Source of the DNA: Chloroflexota bacterium
Lineage (GTDB): Bacteria; Chloroflexota; Chloroflexia; QHBQ01; JADMIH01
Assembly: GCA_015478675.1 (NCBI GenBank)
Contig: JADMIH010000063.1
Location: 1 to 19,032 of the forward strand
Direction of reading: 5' to 3'
DNA length: 19,032 nt
This document shows, in pieces, positions 1 to 7,742 of this stretch. The translations under genes and the position numbers were made by a program. Below the pieces are notes generated by a model, which was given only the letters and a program-made list of their open reading frames with translations, searched no databases and had not been told where the DNA came from. The stretch's first letter is position 1. Every line of letters starts with the position of its first letter.

Positions 1-2
1 TA

Positions 3-106
3 TCTCCCATGAAGGGAGAGGGGGCTTTAATCACCCTTGTAACCCCGTCAGGGGCAGGCCCCTGTGCACTCAGCAGGAGTAAAGCCCCCTCTCCCTTCAT
101 GGGAGA
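3..106. repeat. 27-bp perfect inverted repeat with 50-nt centre
   Basis: Positions 3-29 are the exact reverse complement of 80-106. Each arm carries its own small palindrome (CTCCC, a 5-nt loop, GGGAG). The centre has a further hairpin, AGGGGC at 50-55 pairing with GCCCCT at 58-63. The right arm is shared with the dispersed element described at 71-197. The palindrome is probably two copies of that element's end in head-to-head orientation. No coding sequence is involved. Confidence 0.85.
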
Positions 107-197
107 AGGGGTTGGGGATGAGGGTGCGTAAGGGTAGGTGAGGGTACGCCTCCCTCCACAGCTTCTCCTTGCAGATTGCCATACCCCAACTCTGAAC
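71..197 (+). repeat. Dispersed intergenic element, copy A
   Basis: This stretch shares ordered blocks with the reverse complement of 18927-19029: CAGCA, TAAAGCCCCCTCTCCC, GGTGAGGGTA, CACAG, AGATTGC and CCCCAACTCTGAAC. The distances between the last four blocks are identical in both copies (10, 11 and 4 nt). Copy A has about 20 extra bases of related GGGTA-type sequence near 118-140. It encodes no protein and looks like a REP- or MITE-like family. Copy number in the genome cannot be judged from this window. Confidence 0.75.
108..144 (+). other. G-run tract, possible G-quadruplex
   Basis: Five runs of three or four G lie at 108-111, 114-117, 122-124, 132-134 and 142-144, with loops of 2, 4, 7 and 7 nt. 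This fits the usual four-tract G-quadruplex pattern on the + strand. It lies within the dispersed element, so it may simply be a property of that repeat. Confidence 0.4.
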
Positions 198-218
198 TCT
201 TACCCCTTCTTCCTGGCA

Positions 219-247
219 TTGAATTGCAGAGCGCTAAACTATATACT
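219..247 (+). promoter_or_regulatory. Putative sigma-70 promoter for the GH57-GT4 pair
   Basis: TTGAAT at 219-224 and TATACT at 242-247 are separated by 17 nt. This predicts a start near 254 and a leader of about 180 nt before the GH57 gene. I see no convincing gene or structured RNA in the remainder of 1-433 beyond the repeats listed. Confidence 0.45.
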
Positions 248-433
248 GCTCATGATAGCTTCTAAAACGCTACGGGCGCGACAGCGAGCTATGCCTTTTC
301 GCTTCCGCCCCCAGGGGCGGCAAGGTGACATGCTCAGCTTTATTGTGGTGTAAAGTCGCCGGTTAGTAATTCCACCGGCTACTGGCACAAAGATTGCGGA
401 CCTCTAACCCAACACTCTTGCGCAGGAGCAGTG

Positions 434-2665
434 ATGAGTAACAAACAAATCTCACTTGGGCTGGTCTTCCACAACCACCAACCTGTGGGGCAGGCTGACC
501 AGGTTTTCGAGGAGATATACGAGCGGGCATACAAGCTTATGGTGGCCGCCTTGGAGCGGCACCCAGGCGTGCGCGTGGGCCTCCACTACACAGGCTCGCT
601 CCTTGACTGGCTCACAGAGCGCAAGCCGCAGTTCATAGAGAGAATACGCACTATGGCAGAGCGCGGCCAGGTAGAGATCCTCTCCGGCGGCTACTACGAG
701 CCTATCCTCCCTTCTATACCTGACAACGATAAGCATTCGCAGATATTGAAGCTGACAGATGCTGTGCAGAGCAACTTCGGATACAATCCTACCGGCATGT
801 GGCTTGCCGAGCGCGTCTGGGAGCCGACGCTGCCCAGCCACCTGGCAGCCGCTAATATAGAGTGGACTATCCTGGATGATATACACTTCAAGATGGTCGG
901 CCTCACTGATGATGACCTCACAGGCTACTTTGTAACCGAAGATGACGGCAGCCCCGTCAACGTCTTCGGCACCTCCAAACAGCTGCGCTACACTATTCCC
1001 TGGCGGCCCGTCGAAGAGACGTTGCAGTACATGTACAATGAAGCCGTAGCCGCGCCAGGCAAAATCCTCGTCATGGGCGACGATGGCGAGAAGTTCGGCG
1101 CATGGCCCGACACCTACGAGCACTGCTGGGGCTCGGATGGCAAGAGCGGCTGGGTAGATAACTTCTTCAGCGCCCTCGAAGCCAATAGCCAGTGGCTCCA
1201 TACAATGAAACTCGGCGAGCATGTACATAACTTCCCGGCGGTAGGGCGCGTTTACCTGCCTACCGCCTCCTATAACGAGATGATGGAGTGGGCGCTCCCC
1301 GCCACGCAATCGCATGAGTTCACCGAGATGTACCACAAGCTGGAAGCGACAGGCGACGCCACCTTGCGCTTCATGAAGGGCGGCTTCTGGCGCAACTTTA
1401 TGGTGAAGTACCCTGAGATAAATACGCAACATAAGAAGATGCTCCGCGTCCACGACAAGATAACAGCCGCGAGGAGTGCACCCGCCGAAGGTGGGCTGCA
1501 AGGCGAGTACGGCGACCTGGGGCAAGAAGACCTGTGGCGCGGGCAGAGCAACGACACCTACTGGCACGGCCTCTTCGGTGGGGTTTACATGACCGATGTG
1601 CGAGTGCGCGTGCAAGCATTTCTGATCCGTGCCCAGCAAGCCGCCGAGCGCGCGCTTTACGGCGACCGCAACTGGCTAGCCCCTGAGATAACCGATTTCG
1701 ACCGCGACTCGCTGCAGGAACTGCTGATCGAAGGCAACGCCCTCAACCTCTACGTCGATCTGGCCGATGGCGGCTCGATCTTTGAGTGGGATTTGCGTCC
1801 ACACAACTACAATCTCGCCTCTGTCGTCAGCCGCAGGCCCGAAGGCTACCACCTGACGCTCAAGGAGTTCGAGGAGAAACGGCGGCGTCAGAAGCGGGAG
1901 GCAGCAACAGGCACAAGCTCTCACTCTGCCTCTCACAACGAAGAAAGCGAGTCGCTCAATCCGCACAGCACAGTGCGTGTAAAAGAAGAAGGGCTTGACC
2001 GCTTCCTCAACTACGACCCTTACCGCCGCAACTGCATGATAGACCACTTTCTCGGCCCCGGCACTACGCTGGACTCTTTTGCCAAAGGGCTTTACAACGA
2101 GGAAGGCGACTTCATCTACGGCGCATACCAGGCCGAGATGGAGGAAGGCGGCGAGAATACCCTGCACGTTGTGTTGGCGCGCGATGGGCACATCACTACA
2201 GAAGGAGGGCGCAAAGCTGTGCGCGTAAGCAAGCGTCTCACCCTCAAGCCCGGGTCGCCCAACTTCCGCGTGCTCTACACCCTCGAAAACAGAGACGACA
2301 CCGAGCTTTCGGCGGTCTTTGGCTCTGAATGGAATGTCAACCTTCTGGGGGGAGGGCACAACCCGTCGGCTTACTATCGTGTCGAAGGGCACGAGCTGGA
2401 AGATGCCGCCCTCGACTCGACGGGGGAGGTGCGCAACGTTAGCGCGCTGGCGGTAGGTAATTCGTGGCTCAATATCGAAATGGGCCTCAAGACCAACCGT
2501 GAGGCCACTTTCTGGCGCTTTCCACTAGAGACAGTTTCAGGCTCCGAAGCGGGCTTCGAGCGCACCTACCAGGGCAGTTGCATACTCCTTCAGTGGCTTC
2601 TTACCCTTCCTCCCGGCGAGTGCGTGGATATAGAGCTGGAGTGGTCTTCGCATACGCATGAATAG
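434..2665 (+). CDS. GH57 4-alpha-glucanotransferase / alpha-amylase-type enzyme
   Basis: A 743-residue glycoside hydrolase family 57 protein that should cleave or transfer alpha-1,4-glucans such as glycogen or maltodextrin in the cytoplasm; no signal peptide is seen. The GH57 motifs appear in order: HNHQP near the N-terminus, GGYYEP, WLAERVWEP with the presumed nucleophile Glu126, and DDGEKFG with the acid/base Asp at 216-217. A DUF1925-like middle and a DUF1926-like beta-rich C-terminus follow, as in Thermococcus litoralis 4-alpha-glucanotransferase, whose catalytic pair is Glu123/Asp214. A charged low-complexity linker (about residues 475-520, rich in E, K, R, S) separates the two halves. 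ATG 434 is preferred over GTG 431 because AGGAG (424-428) is then 5 nt away rather than 2. Its 3' end overlaps the next gene. Transferase versus hydrolase activity cannot be decided from sequence. Confidence 0.93.
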   Translation: MSNKQISLGLVFHNHQPVGQADQVFEEIYERAYKLMVAALERHPGVRVGLHYTGSLLDWLTERKPQFIERIRTMAERGQVEILSGGYYEPILPSIPDNDKHSQILKLTDAVQSNFGYNPTGMWLAERVWEPTLPSHLAAANIEWTILDDIHFKMVGLTDDDLTGYFVTEDDGSPVNVFGTSKQLRYTIPWRPVEETLQYMYNEAVAAPGKILVMGDDGEKFGAWPDTYEHCWGSDGKSGWVDNFFSALEANSQWLHTMKLGEHVHNFPAVGRVYLPTASYNEMMEWALPATQSHEFTEMYHKLEATGDATLRFMKGGFWRNFMVKYPEINTQHKKMLRVHDKITAARSAPAEGGLQGEYGDLGQEDLWRGQSNDTYWHGLFGGVYMTDVRVRVQAFLIRAQQAAERALYGDRNWLAPEITDFDRDSLQELLIEGNALNLYVDLADGGSIFEWDLRPHNYNLASVVSRRPEGYHLTLKEFEEKRRRQKREAATGTSSHSASHNEESESLNPHSTVRVKEEGLDRFLNYDPYRRNCMIDHFLGPGTTLDSFAKGLYNEEGDFIYGAYQAEMEEGGENTLHVVLARDGHITTEGGRKAVRVSKRLTLKPGSPNFRVLYTLENRDDTELSAVFGSEWNVNLLGGGHNPSAYYRVEGHELEDAALDSTGEVRNVSALAVGNSWLNIEMGLKTNREATFWRFPLETVSGSEAGFERTYQGSCILLQWLLTLPPGECVDIELEWSSHTHE

Positions 2666-3899
2666 CTTTGGGCTGTCGATGCCGGGGAACTCGCCTTCAG
2701 CAACCAGCCTCGAAACCCCGGACCCAAAAGCTAGCTTACGAGTAGCCTTTGATGCCCGCATGCTTCACTACAGGCGTGCGGGCATCGGGCAGTATGCCAT
2801 CAGCCTCTTGCGTGCCTTCGCCGCATCGCCTGAGATTGGACCGGAGGCGCGATTTCAGGTGCTGCAAATGCGCAGCGACGCCGAGCCTGTGGTGCGCAAT
2901 TCGCGCTTCAGCCGCGTGCCAATGTGGACGCCGCCCCACAACCGCTTTGAGCAACCTGCTCTCGGAGTAGAACTCCTCAAGCTACGGCCACAGCCGCAGT
3001 TGATCCACTCGCCAGACTTTGTGCCCCCCCGCTACAGGCGCTGTCCCGCTGTGGTCAACGTGCAGGACCTGGCCTTCCTCAAGTTCCCTGAGCTTACTCT
3101 GCTTACGGGCGAGAGCAAGCGATATTATGGACAGGTGACACGCGCCGCTCACGAGGCTGAGGCGCTAATCGCCCTCTCACGTTCTGCCCGCGACGATATG
3201 GTGCAGATACTTGGCGTTGACCCGGCGAAAGTGGACGTTATCACTGCGGCGGCGGGCGCTGACTTTAAGCCCCCTTCCGACTTGCTCTTGGCGCAACAAG
3301 CAGCGGCAAAGACGTTCAACCTGCCGGGGCCTGACCAGGGGGGTTATATTCTCTTCGTTGGCACGATAGAGCCGCGCAAGAACCTCGCAACACTCCTTGA
3401 GGCTTACAGGTTGCTGGTAGACAGCAGGCGCGTGCGGCCTGTGCCTGTGCTAGCGGTCGCGGGAAGTGAAGGCTGGCTGCATGAAAAAGTGCTGTCTCGC
3501 ATAGGTGCGCTCAGGCTGCAAGATCATGTGCGGCTGCTGGGGAGAGCGCCCGATGAGAAGCTGGCGGCTCTCTATCAAGGGGCAAGACTCCTGGCTTTTC
3601 CCTCTTTGTACGAAGGCTTTGGCATGCCCGCCCTCGAAGCGCTGGCCTGCGGCACGCCCGTTATCTCTTCTAATGCAGGCTCGTTGCCCGAGGTGGTAGG
3701 AGATGCAGGCATATTGCTGAATCCTCACGACGTAGAAGGTTGGGCCACCAACATGGAGCGCCTCTTACTGGAGACCGTGGAAGAACAAAAACTGAGGAGC
3801 GCAGGCCCACCGCAAGCAGCCCACTTCTCCTGGCACAAGGCTGCCGCGCAGACATGGGAGCTGTACAGAAGGGTGTTGGGGTTAGGGCGTGGTTATTAG
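2658..3899 (+). CDS. GT4-type glycosyltransferase (GT-B fold)
   Basis: A 413-residue retaining glycosyltransferase of the GT4 / group 1 family. The N-terminal Rossmann half begins with RVAFDARMLH and a GIGQY glycine loop. The C-terminal half starts at FVGTIEPRKN and carries the E-x7-E motif EGFGMPALE (Glu319 and Glu327) that holds the nucleotide sugar. No membrane span is evident, so it should be cytosolic or peripheral. The start overlaps the GH57 gene by 8 bp, implying one transcript and probable translational coupling. The overlap start lacks a well-placed Shine-Dalgarno; a second ATG at 2679 is possible and costs only seven residues. Donor and acceptor are unknown. The resemblance is to mannosyl-/rhamnosyltransferases of surface polysaccharide pathways, while the GH57 neighbour suggests alpha-glucan metabolism. 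Confidence 0.9.
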   Translation: MNSFGLSMPGNSPSATSLETPDPKASLRVAFDARMLHYRRAGIGQYAISLLRAFAASPEIGPEARFQVLQMRSDAEPVVRNSRFSRVPMWTPPHNRFEQPALGVELLKLRPQPQLIHSPDFVPPRYRRCPAVVNVQDLAFLKFPELTLLTGESKRYYGQVTRAAHEAEALIALSRSARDDMVQILGVDPAKVDVITAAAGADFKPPSDLLLAQQAAAKTFNLPGPDQGGYILFVGTIEPRKNLATLLEAYRLLVDSRRVRPVPVLAVAGSEGWLHEKVLSRIGALRLQDHVRLLGRAPDEKLAALYQGARLLAFPSLYEGFGMPALEALACGTPVISSNAGSLPEVVGDAGILLNPHDVEGWATNMERLLLETVEEQKLRSAGPPQAAHFSWHKAAAQTWELYRRVLGLGRGY

Positions 3900-3941
3900 T
3901 ACGAAGCGCTATGTGAATAGCACCTGCAGATGACCCCGGAT

Positions 3942-4526
3942 TTATACCCCCGCCGGGCGTCGTCTCCTGCGGCGAGCGCGCCACCGGTACACTATGTAGA
4001 GCACTATGGCGAGGAAAAGTATCATTATCAGGGCGGCTACAAGGGGCGCGGCTAGAGCCAGCACTGCCGTTGTCCCTGAGAGAATATCCTCAAGGAGGCT
4101 GATGATGGGGTTGCCGAGGCCGCCTGTGGTAGCTGTTATCACCGGGCGGCTGGTGGCCTTCACCACATGTACGCCCCCCGCCGACAGCAGGCCAAGTATA
4201 AAGCTGGGCACGGGATCGAGGCCACCCACAGCGCCGCTATGCGCGGCAAAGAGAACACCCCCCGCCACCGGACGAATGAAGGTGTGAATAATATCGTTGA
4301 CAGTATCAATCGCTGGTATCTTGTCGGCGAATATCTCTATCAGCAGAAGGACGGCGAGGACGATAAGCACCCACGTCTGCGTGAGCAGGTCATAGGGCTT
4401 CTGCAAAGTAAGATTGAACAGGTGAAACCGCCCCGCCAGCCCTGTGATTAGCAGGGGCAGCCAGGCATTAAGCCCGGCGGGTGCGGCTAATCCGAAGCCA
4501 GACAATATACTTGTCAAAATATCCAT
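3942..4526 (-). CDS. DUF4126 family integral membrane protein
   Basis: A 194-residue protein beginning MDILTSILSGFGLAAPAGLN, the characteristic opening of DUF4126 proteins (function unknown). Hydrophobic segments lie at about residues 5-30, 48-68, 85-125 and 150-182. The C-terminus is an Arg-rich tail (RWRARRRRRR) expected on the cytoplasmic side. GGGAG at 4534-4538 sits 7 nt upstream of the ATG. It is the last gene of a - strand run of membrane-protein genes and converges on the GT4 gene with only 42 bp between them. No enzymatic motif is visible. Confidence 0.8.
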   Translation of the reverse strand: MDILTSILSGFGLAAPAGLNAWLPLLITGLAGRFHLFNLTLQKPYDLLTQTWVLIVLAVLLLIEIFADKIPAIDTVNDIIHTFIRPVAGGVLFAAHSGAVGGLDPVPSFILGLLSAGGVHVVKATSRPVITATTGGLGNPIISLLEDILSGTTAVLALAAPLVAALIMILFLAIVLYIVYRWRARRRRRRPAGV

Positions 4527-4586
4527 AGGAGACTCCCAATGTTCGACGCGTCTCTACTGTGTATTACGTGAGAATAATGAGAGATG

Positions 4587-5078
4587 TTACATGCCCAGGC
4601 TTTTACGTAATATGCAATATGCGCTACGCACCGGCTCCCTGGCGGCTACGTAAACAAGCGCGCCCAACCACCCGGCCAGCGTGCAGCCTGCGTATGTTAT
4701 ACCTGCTGTGATAGCCCCGGCCACGATCGCGGCAGGGAGTGCGGCATCATGCACCGCGGACGCAATCTCAGGGCCAACTTGCCGGGCGTAATGCGCCCAA
4801 TCGGTATTGAGCACTCCCAGCGCCAGCAGTGACAGTAAGAGTAGAGCCGCGAAATGTGCTGTTATCGCCCCCGCCAACGCGCCCTCTCTCGCTGCCAACT
4901 CGCTATCGTTGTCTCGCCACAGCGAAAGGTGCCCGGCCAGCACTCCGGGCAGAAGGAGCGCTAACAGCCAGGATAAGCCCAACTCATCTCCGGTCCACTG
5001 AAGTATACGTGAGTAAACTACGTAAAGTGCCGCAACCAGCGCCATACCGCACAGCCCAGCGACAGTATGTGGCCTCAT
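4587..5078 (-). CDS. Unknown multi-pass membrane protein
   Basis: I do not recognise the family. The 163-residue product has about four or five hydrophobic segments: residues 8-25, 37-52, 69-92 and a long one at 114-148. It contains an acidic/basic loop (LWRDNDSELAARE) between the second and third. It is rich in Ala, Leu and Gly and has no signal peptidase or lipobox motif. ATG 5078 is chosen because AGGG lies 8 nt upstream; a TTG at 5096 would add six residues. It is 57 bp from the small membrane protein upstream and 60 bp from the DUF4126 gene downstream, so it probably shares their transcript. The small, Ala-rich four-span architecture is compatible with many unrelated families, so no function is offered. 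Confidence 0.65.
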   Translation of the reverse strand: MRPHTVAGLCGMALVAALYVVYSRILQWTGDELGLSWLLALLLPGVLAGHLSLWRDNDSELAAREGALAGAITAHFAALLLLSLLALGVLNTDWAHYARQVGPEIASAVHDAALPAAIVAGAITAGITYAGCTLAGWLGALVYVAAREPVRSAYCILRKSLGM

Positions 5079-5134
5079 GCTTATAGCCCTGCTCAATAAC
5101 TCACCTTACATGACCACCGACCACAGCTCCCCGG

Positions 5135-5263
5135 TCAGTCCTCCTCCAACTGCTCAGGGCCGAGCAGCCTCTCGGTCAGATAACCCGCCAGCCAGGTGGC
5201 AAGGGTAGTCAACACCAGCGCCAGGATACCCTTTACAATTCTCCGCGTTGTATCTTGATCCAT
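5135..5263 (-). CDS. Small single-span membrane protein, 42 residues
   Basis: A short reading frame starting MDQDTTRRIVKGILALVLTT and ending GPEQLEED. It has a basic N-terminus (RR, K), one hydrophobic stretch at about residues 9-29 and an acidic tail, giving an N-in orientation by the positive-inside rule. GAGAGG lies 10 nt upstream of the ATG. It sits in the 280-bp gap between two membrane-protein genes on the same strand and would otherwise be overlooked. The composition, ribosome-binding site and placement support a real gene. I know of no family name. Confidence 0.6.
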   Translation of the reverse strand: MDQDTTRRIVKGILALVLTTLATWLAGYLTERLLGPEQLEED

Positions 5264-5357
5264 ATTTGTGATACCTCTCTTTGTTTAGTGAGTGTGCATG
5301 TTACGTGAGCCACTATAGGTGCTCTACTTTTGTCTCCGCCGCAGTATGTATTACCTT

Positions 5358-6263
5358 CTATTTCTCACTCACCGGCAACCAGGGGCTCTTCTTGCGTTGG
5401 GGCTTCGCCTCGCCTTCCTTTTTGGGGCGGAGCCTGCGGACACGGGCAGTCTCAGAGCTGAACTCCGCGCCGACCAATATTATAACCGATGAGAGATATA
5501 TCCAGGTGAGTAGCGCGAAGGTTGTGGCAAAAGGGCCATACCGAGCAAAGTTCGCGAAGGGAGAACCTACATAGTAGGCGAATATCTCTTTTACAATAGC
5601 CCACAGAATAGCTGCGACAAGAGAGGCGACCCAGATATCGCGCAGCTTCACATCGGCGCGAGGTAAGAAGCGGTACATCAACAAGAATACCACGAAGACA
5701 ATGGCGATGGAAGCTAAGAAGTTGACTACTTGCCAGAAGATCTGATCACCCGGCACCCGGCCAATGATGGCAGTCGTGAAAGCGCGGCTGCTGGTGAGTG
5801 CGGCGGTGACGATAAGAGAGGCAAGGAGGACGAGGACCATCGCAAGCATCATCGCAAGGCCGGTGAGCCTGTTGCTCAAGAAGTTCGGGACTTTCTCACT
5901 TTGCCAGGCACGGTTGATTGAGTTGTCGAGGGCGCTAAAGGCACCGGAGGCGGAGAAAACAAGCGCGAGGAGGCCTGCAAGTGCAACCCAGCCTGCATTT
6001 TGCTGATTCTTGAAGGCAGTATTAAGAGCATCTTCTAAGGGTTGCACTGAACCGGGCAACACCCTTGCTACGGTCTCAAAGATGAAGCGCGTGGCATCCT
6101 GGGGATTCAGAAAAATGCCTCCGAGGGTAACAGCCAGGATCAATAAGGGGAAGATGCTGAAAAAGACAAAGTAGGTAAGTGAAGCAGCCATAGAGCCGAC
6201 GTCATCTTTGCCGAACTCATGTACAGTTGCCTTTACTACGGTGCCGTACTCCCTAAGGTTCAT
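5358..6263 (-). CDS. YihY/BrkB (UPF0761) family inner-membrane protein
   Basis: A 301-residue protein of the YihY/virulence factor BrkB family, once mislabelled as ribonuclease BN; the transport or envelope role is not established. Visible are the family opening (a short amphipathic helix then SLTYFVFFSIFPLLI), the NSINRAW segment near residue 118, the YRFLPRADVKLRDIW segment near 200, and a C-terminal span ending GAEFSSE. About six membrane segments are predicted, followed by a basic cytoplasmic tail (residues 274-301, rich in K and R). Its start overlaps the end of the HspR-like gene by 11 bp and lacks a strong ribosome-binding site, so translation is likely coupled. A regulator overlapping a YihY gene suggests stress-linked expression; that is inference. 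Confidence 0.9.
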   Translation of the reverse strand: MNLREYGTVVKATVHEFGKDDVGSMAASLTYFVFFSIFPLLILAVTLGGIFLNPQDATRFIFETVARVLPGSVQPLEDALNTAFKNQQNAGWVALAGLLALVFSASGAFSALDNSINRAWQSEKVPNFLSNRLTGLAMMLAMVLVLLASLIVTAALTSSRAFTTAIIGRVPGDQIFWQVVNFLASIAIVFVVFLLMYRFLPRADVKLRDIWVASLVAAILWAIVKEIFAYYVGSPFANFARYGPFATTFALLTWIYLSSVIILVGAEFSSETARVRRLRPKKEGEAKPQRKKSPWLPVSEK

Positions 6264-6750
6264 TGAGAGCTTGCAGGTTCCGCTCTATTACTTCCATCGG
6301 ATTGACGCCCAGAGATGTTAGCTCATCTGCCATATCAAGAATTATACGCACGCCTTCAAGGTTTACACCTGCCTTGGTAAGACGGCGTATGAACTGAAAC
6401 CGCTGGATGTCGTTTTGCGAATAGCGGCGGCGGTTGCCCTGGGTGCGCGCAGGGAGCACCAGCTTTTTTTCCTCGTAGATGCGCAGAGTGCGCGGGTGCA
6501 GGCCGAGCAGGTCGGCGGCCACGCTCAGGGTGAAAATAGGCCTGTCAGTGGTGATCTGCGAGAGATTAGAGATACGTGAGCCTTTGCTCGCAGTAGAAGC
6601 TTTTGCGCCTCCTTTTGAGCCGCCCTTTCGACTTCTGTTCTCCTCCTGTGCGTCCGGCGGCCCCATCTCACCATTGGATGCGGACCCATCAATCTGCGCC
6701 AATTCGCCTGTATCCCGATCAGGATCACCGGAGTGGAAATCATCCCCCAT
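6253..6750 (-). CDS. MerR-family, HspR-like transcriptional regulator
   Basis: A 165-residue protein. The first 65 or so residues are hydrophilic and low in complexity (repeated K, G, S, A). They are followed by a MerR winged-helix domain with the segments FTLSVAADLLGLHPRTLRIY, the GNRRRYS wing and GVNLEGVRIIL. These match HspR, the repressor of heat-shock genes in actinobacteria and relatives, better than metal-sensing MerR proteins. No Cys ligands are present. A C-terminal helix of about 40 residues replaces the long dimerisation helix of classical MerR. ATG 6750 has AGGTGG 5 nt upstream and is preferred over GTG 6759. No dnaK, grpE or clpB is adjacent and no HAIR-type operator (CTTGAGT-N7-ACTCAAG) is seen in the promoter region, so its targets are open. 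Confidence 0.85.
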   Translation of the reverse strand: MGDDFHSGDPDRDTGELAQIDGSASNGEMGPPDAQEENRSRKGGSKGGAKASTASKGSRISNLSQITTDRPIFTLSVAADLLGLHPRTLRIYEEKKLVLPARTQGNRRRYSQNDIQRFQFIRRLTKAGVNLEGVRIILDMADELTSLGVNPMEVIERNLQALNEP

Positions 6751-6791
6751 CACAACCACCTCACAATCTTCAACAACACCCTATCTGGCCC

Positions 6792-6820
6792 ACTATATCA
6801 TATGCCATCAATAGAGGCAA
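6792..6820 (-). promoter_or_regulatory. Putative promoter of the HspR-like/YihY operon
   Basis: On the - strand, TTGCCT (6815-6820) and TATAGT (6792-6797) are separated by exactly 17 nt, about 40 nt from the HspR-like ATG. The match is good for both hexamers. The spacer is the standard length rather than the 19-20 nt typical of MerR-activated promoters, which fits a repressor more than an activator. Confidence 0.5.
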
Positions 6821-6917
6821 GAATAAGGCCATAATCGCTGCCATGAAATGAGGAGTTTGGGGCAACAGGACAGCAACTAATCCCTGCTCCCAGGCCTCAC
6901 TACCCTGGTGCATTAAC

Positions 6918-6946
6918 TTGCGGGCGCATCCTGGGCGTGCTAGACT
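6918..6946 (+). promoter_or_regulatory. Putative promoter of the lipoprotein-M23/SLH pair
   Basis: TTGCGG (6918-6923) and TAGACT (6941-6946) have a 17-nt spacer on the + strand and lie about 85 nt before the lipoprotein ATG. The -10 is only moderately like consensus, so this is tentative. Confidence 0.35.
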
Positions 6947-7031
6947 TTACGCAACCATTTTACGTCAACTGCGTCATATGTGTGCCTGGCGTAACACTTT
7001 ACCGCCCATAACTGAGGCATGGAGGATTTGT

Positions 7032-7742
7032 ATGCATCTGCAGAAAATAAGGATCGGGCGTTCTTTAGGATTATGGGTGCTGCTCACTGTCGGGGCTACG
7101 GTGGCTGGCTGCCAGTCATCGGCAGCAGTTACACAGTCTGGTAGCGTCACTGCTTTGCCCAACCCGCCTGCCGTTGTGCAGGCTACCCTGACGGCGGGGT
7201 CCAACATGGTGGGGAAGCAAGGCGTTGCCACAGCAACCGGCAACGCAGTTAGCGGTAAGGCGTCGCCCACCTCCGTTACGGGGGGCACTGTAGGGTCCGG
7301 CGGCCTTCCCGACATCTCGAGCTGGACCAAAGTTCAACAAAGCTCAGGAGGCGTTACGTACAGCTATTCATACCCGCCCGGCTGGAAGGAGAGCCTCTCG
7401 TATTGTGTGACCGGGGCCAACACAGGCAGCGCAGGAGGCGACTTACCGGCGGGGTGTGTGTCTACTGACTTGCTGGTGGGGGCAAAGGCCCAGAGCATGG
7501 GGCAAATAGCCGGTGATGCGCTGACGATAAGTGGACTGCATGCCATCAAGCAAGTGGAGGCCAGTCCGCGCAGTGGTCTGGCCTCCGCCATATATACCTT
7601 GCTCGTATATAGCGATGCAGGTGCTCCCCTATTTGGCTTCTCCTCCTCGATTGGCCGGGGCACAGACGCGGCCACCCAGCAGGCAATAACAGCCACGCTC
7701 GACCAGATAGCGAGCACCATAGCGATAACGAGCCAGCCATGA
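7032..7742 (+). CDS. Predicted lipoprotein of unknown function
   Basis: A 236-residue protein with a basic N-terminus, a hydrophobic core and the lipobox TVAGC, so Cys27 should be lipidated after signal peptidase II cleavage. Ser/Thr/Gly/Ala-rich linker sequence follows to about residue 95. A folded domain comes next, beginning near SSWTKVQQSSGGVTYSYSYP with two Cys (in SYCVTG and AGCVST) that could form a disulfide outside the membrane. ATG 7032 is chosen because GGAGG (7021-7025) is 6 nt upstream. The frame stays open to 6918, but that stretch has no ribosome-binding site and would bury the signal peptide. Its stop overlaps the next start (ATGA), so it probably works with the SLH protein at the cell surface. 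I do not recognise the C-terminal domain. Confidence 0.75.
   Translation: MHLQKIRIGRSLGLWVLLTVGATVAGCQSSAAVTQSGSVTALPNPPAVVQATLTAGSNMVGKQGVATATGNAVSGKASPTSVTGGTVGSGGLPDISSWTKVQQSSGGVTYSYSYPPGWKESLSYCVTGANTGSAGGDLPAGCVSTDLLVGAKAQSMGQIAGDALTISGLHAIKQVEASPRSGLASAIYTLLVYSDAGAPLFGFSSSIGRGTDAATQQAITATLDQIASTIAITSQP

Noticed and set aside
138..353. 71-codon + strand frame upstream of GH57
   Set aside because: It starts within the dispersed element, spans the putative promoter, lacks a ribosome-binding site and resembles no protein.
452..1639. Long - strand open frame of about 395 codons opposite the GH57 gene
   Set aside because: It lies wholly antisense to a gene with clear GH57 motifs and its translation (rich in His, Leu, Val) shows no family. 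It is a shadow of codon bias. The same holds for the - strand frame at 1676-2392.
4562..4612. 8-bp inverted repeat TATTACGT/ACGTAATA around the stop of the unknown multi-pass membrane protein gene
   Set aside because: It is short with a long spacer and no U-tract, within what chance would give.
6750..6900. HAIR-type HspR operator (CTTGAGT-N7-ACTCAAG)
   Set aside because: I searched the divergent promoter region by eye and found no such inverted repeat, so autoregulation through a classical operator is not claimed.
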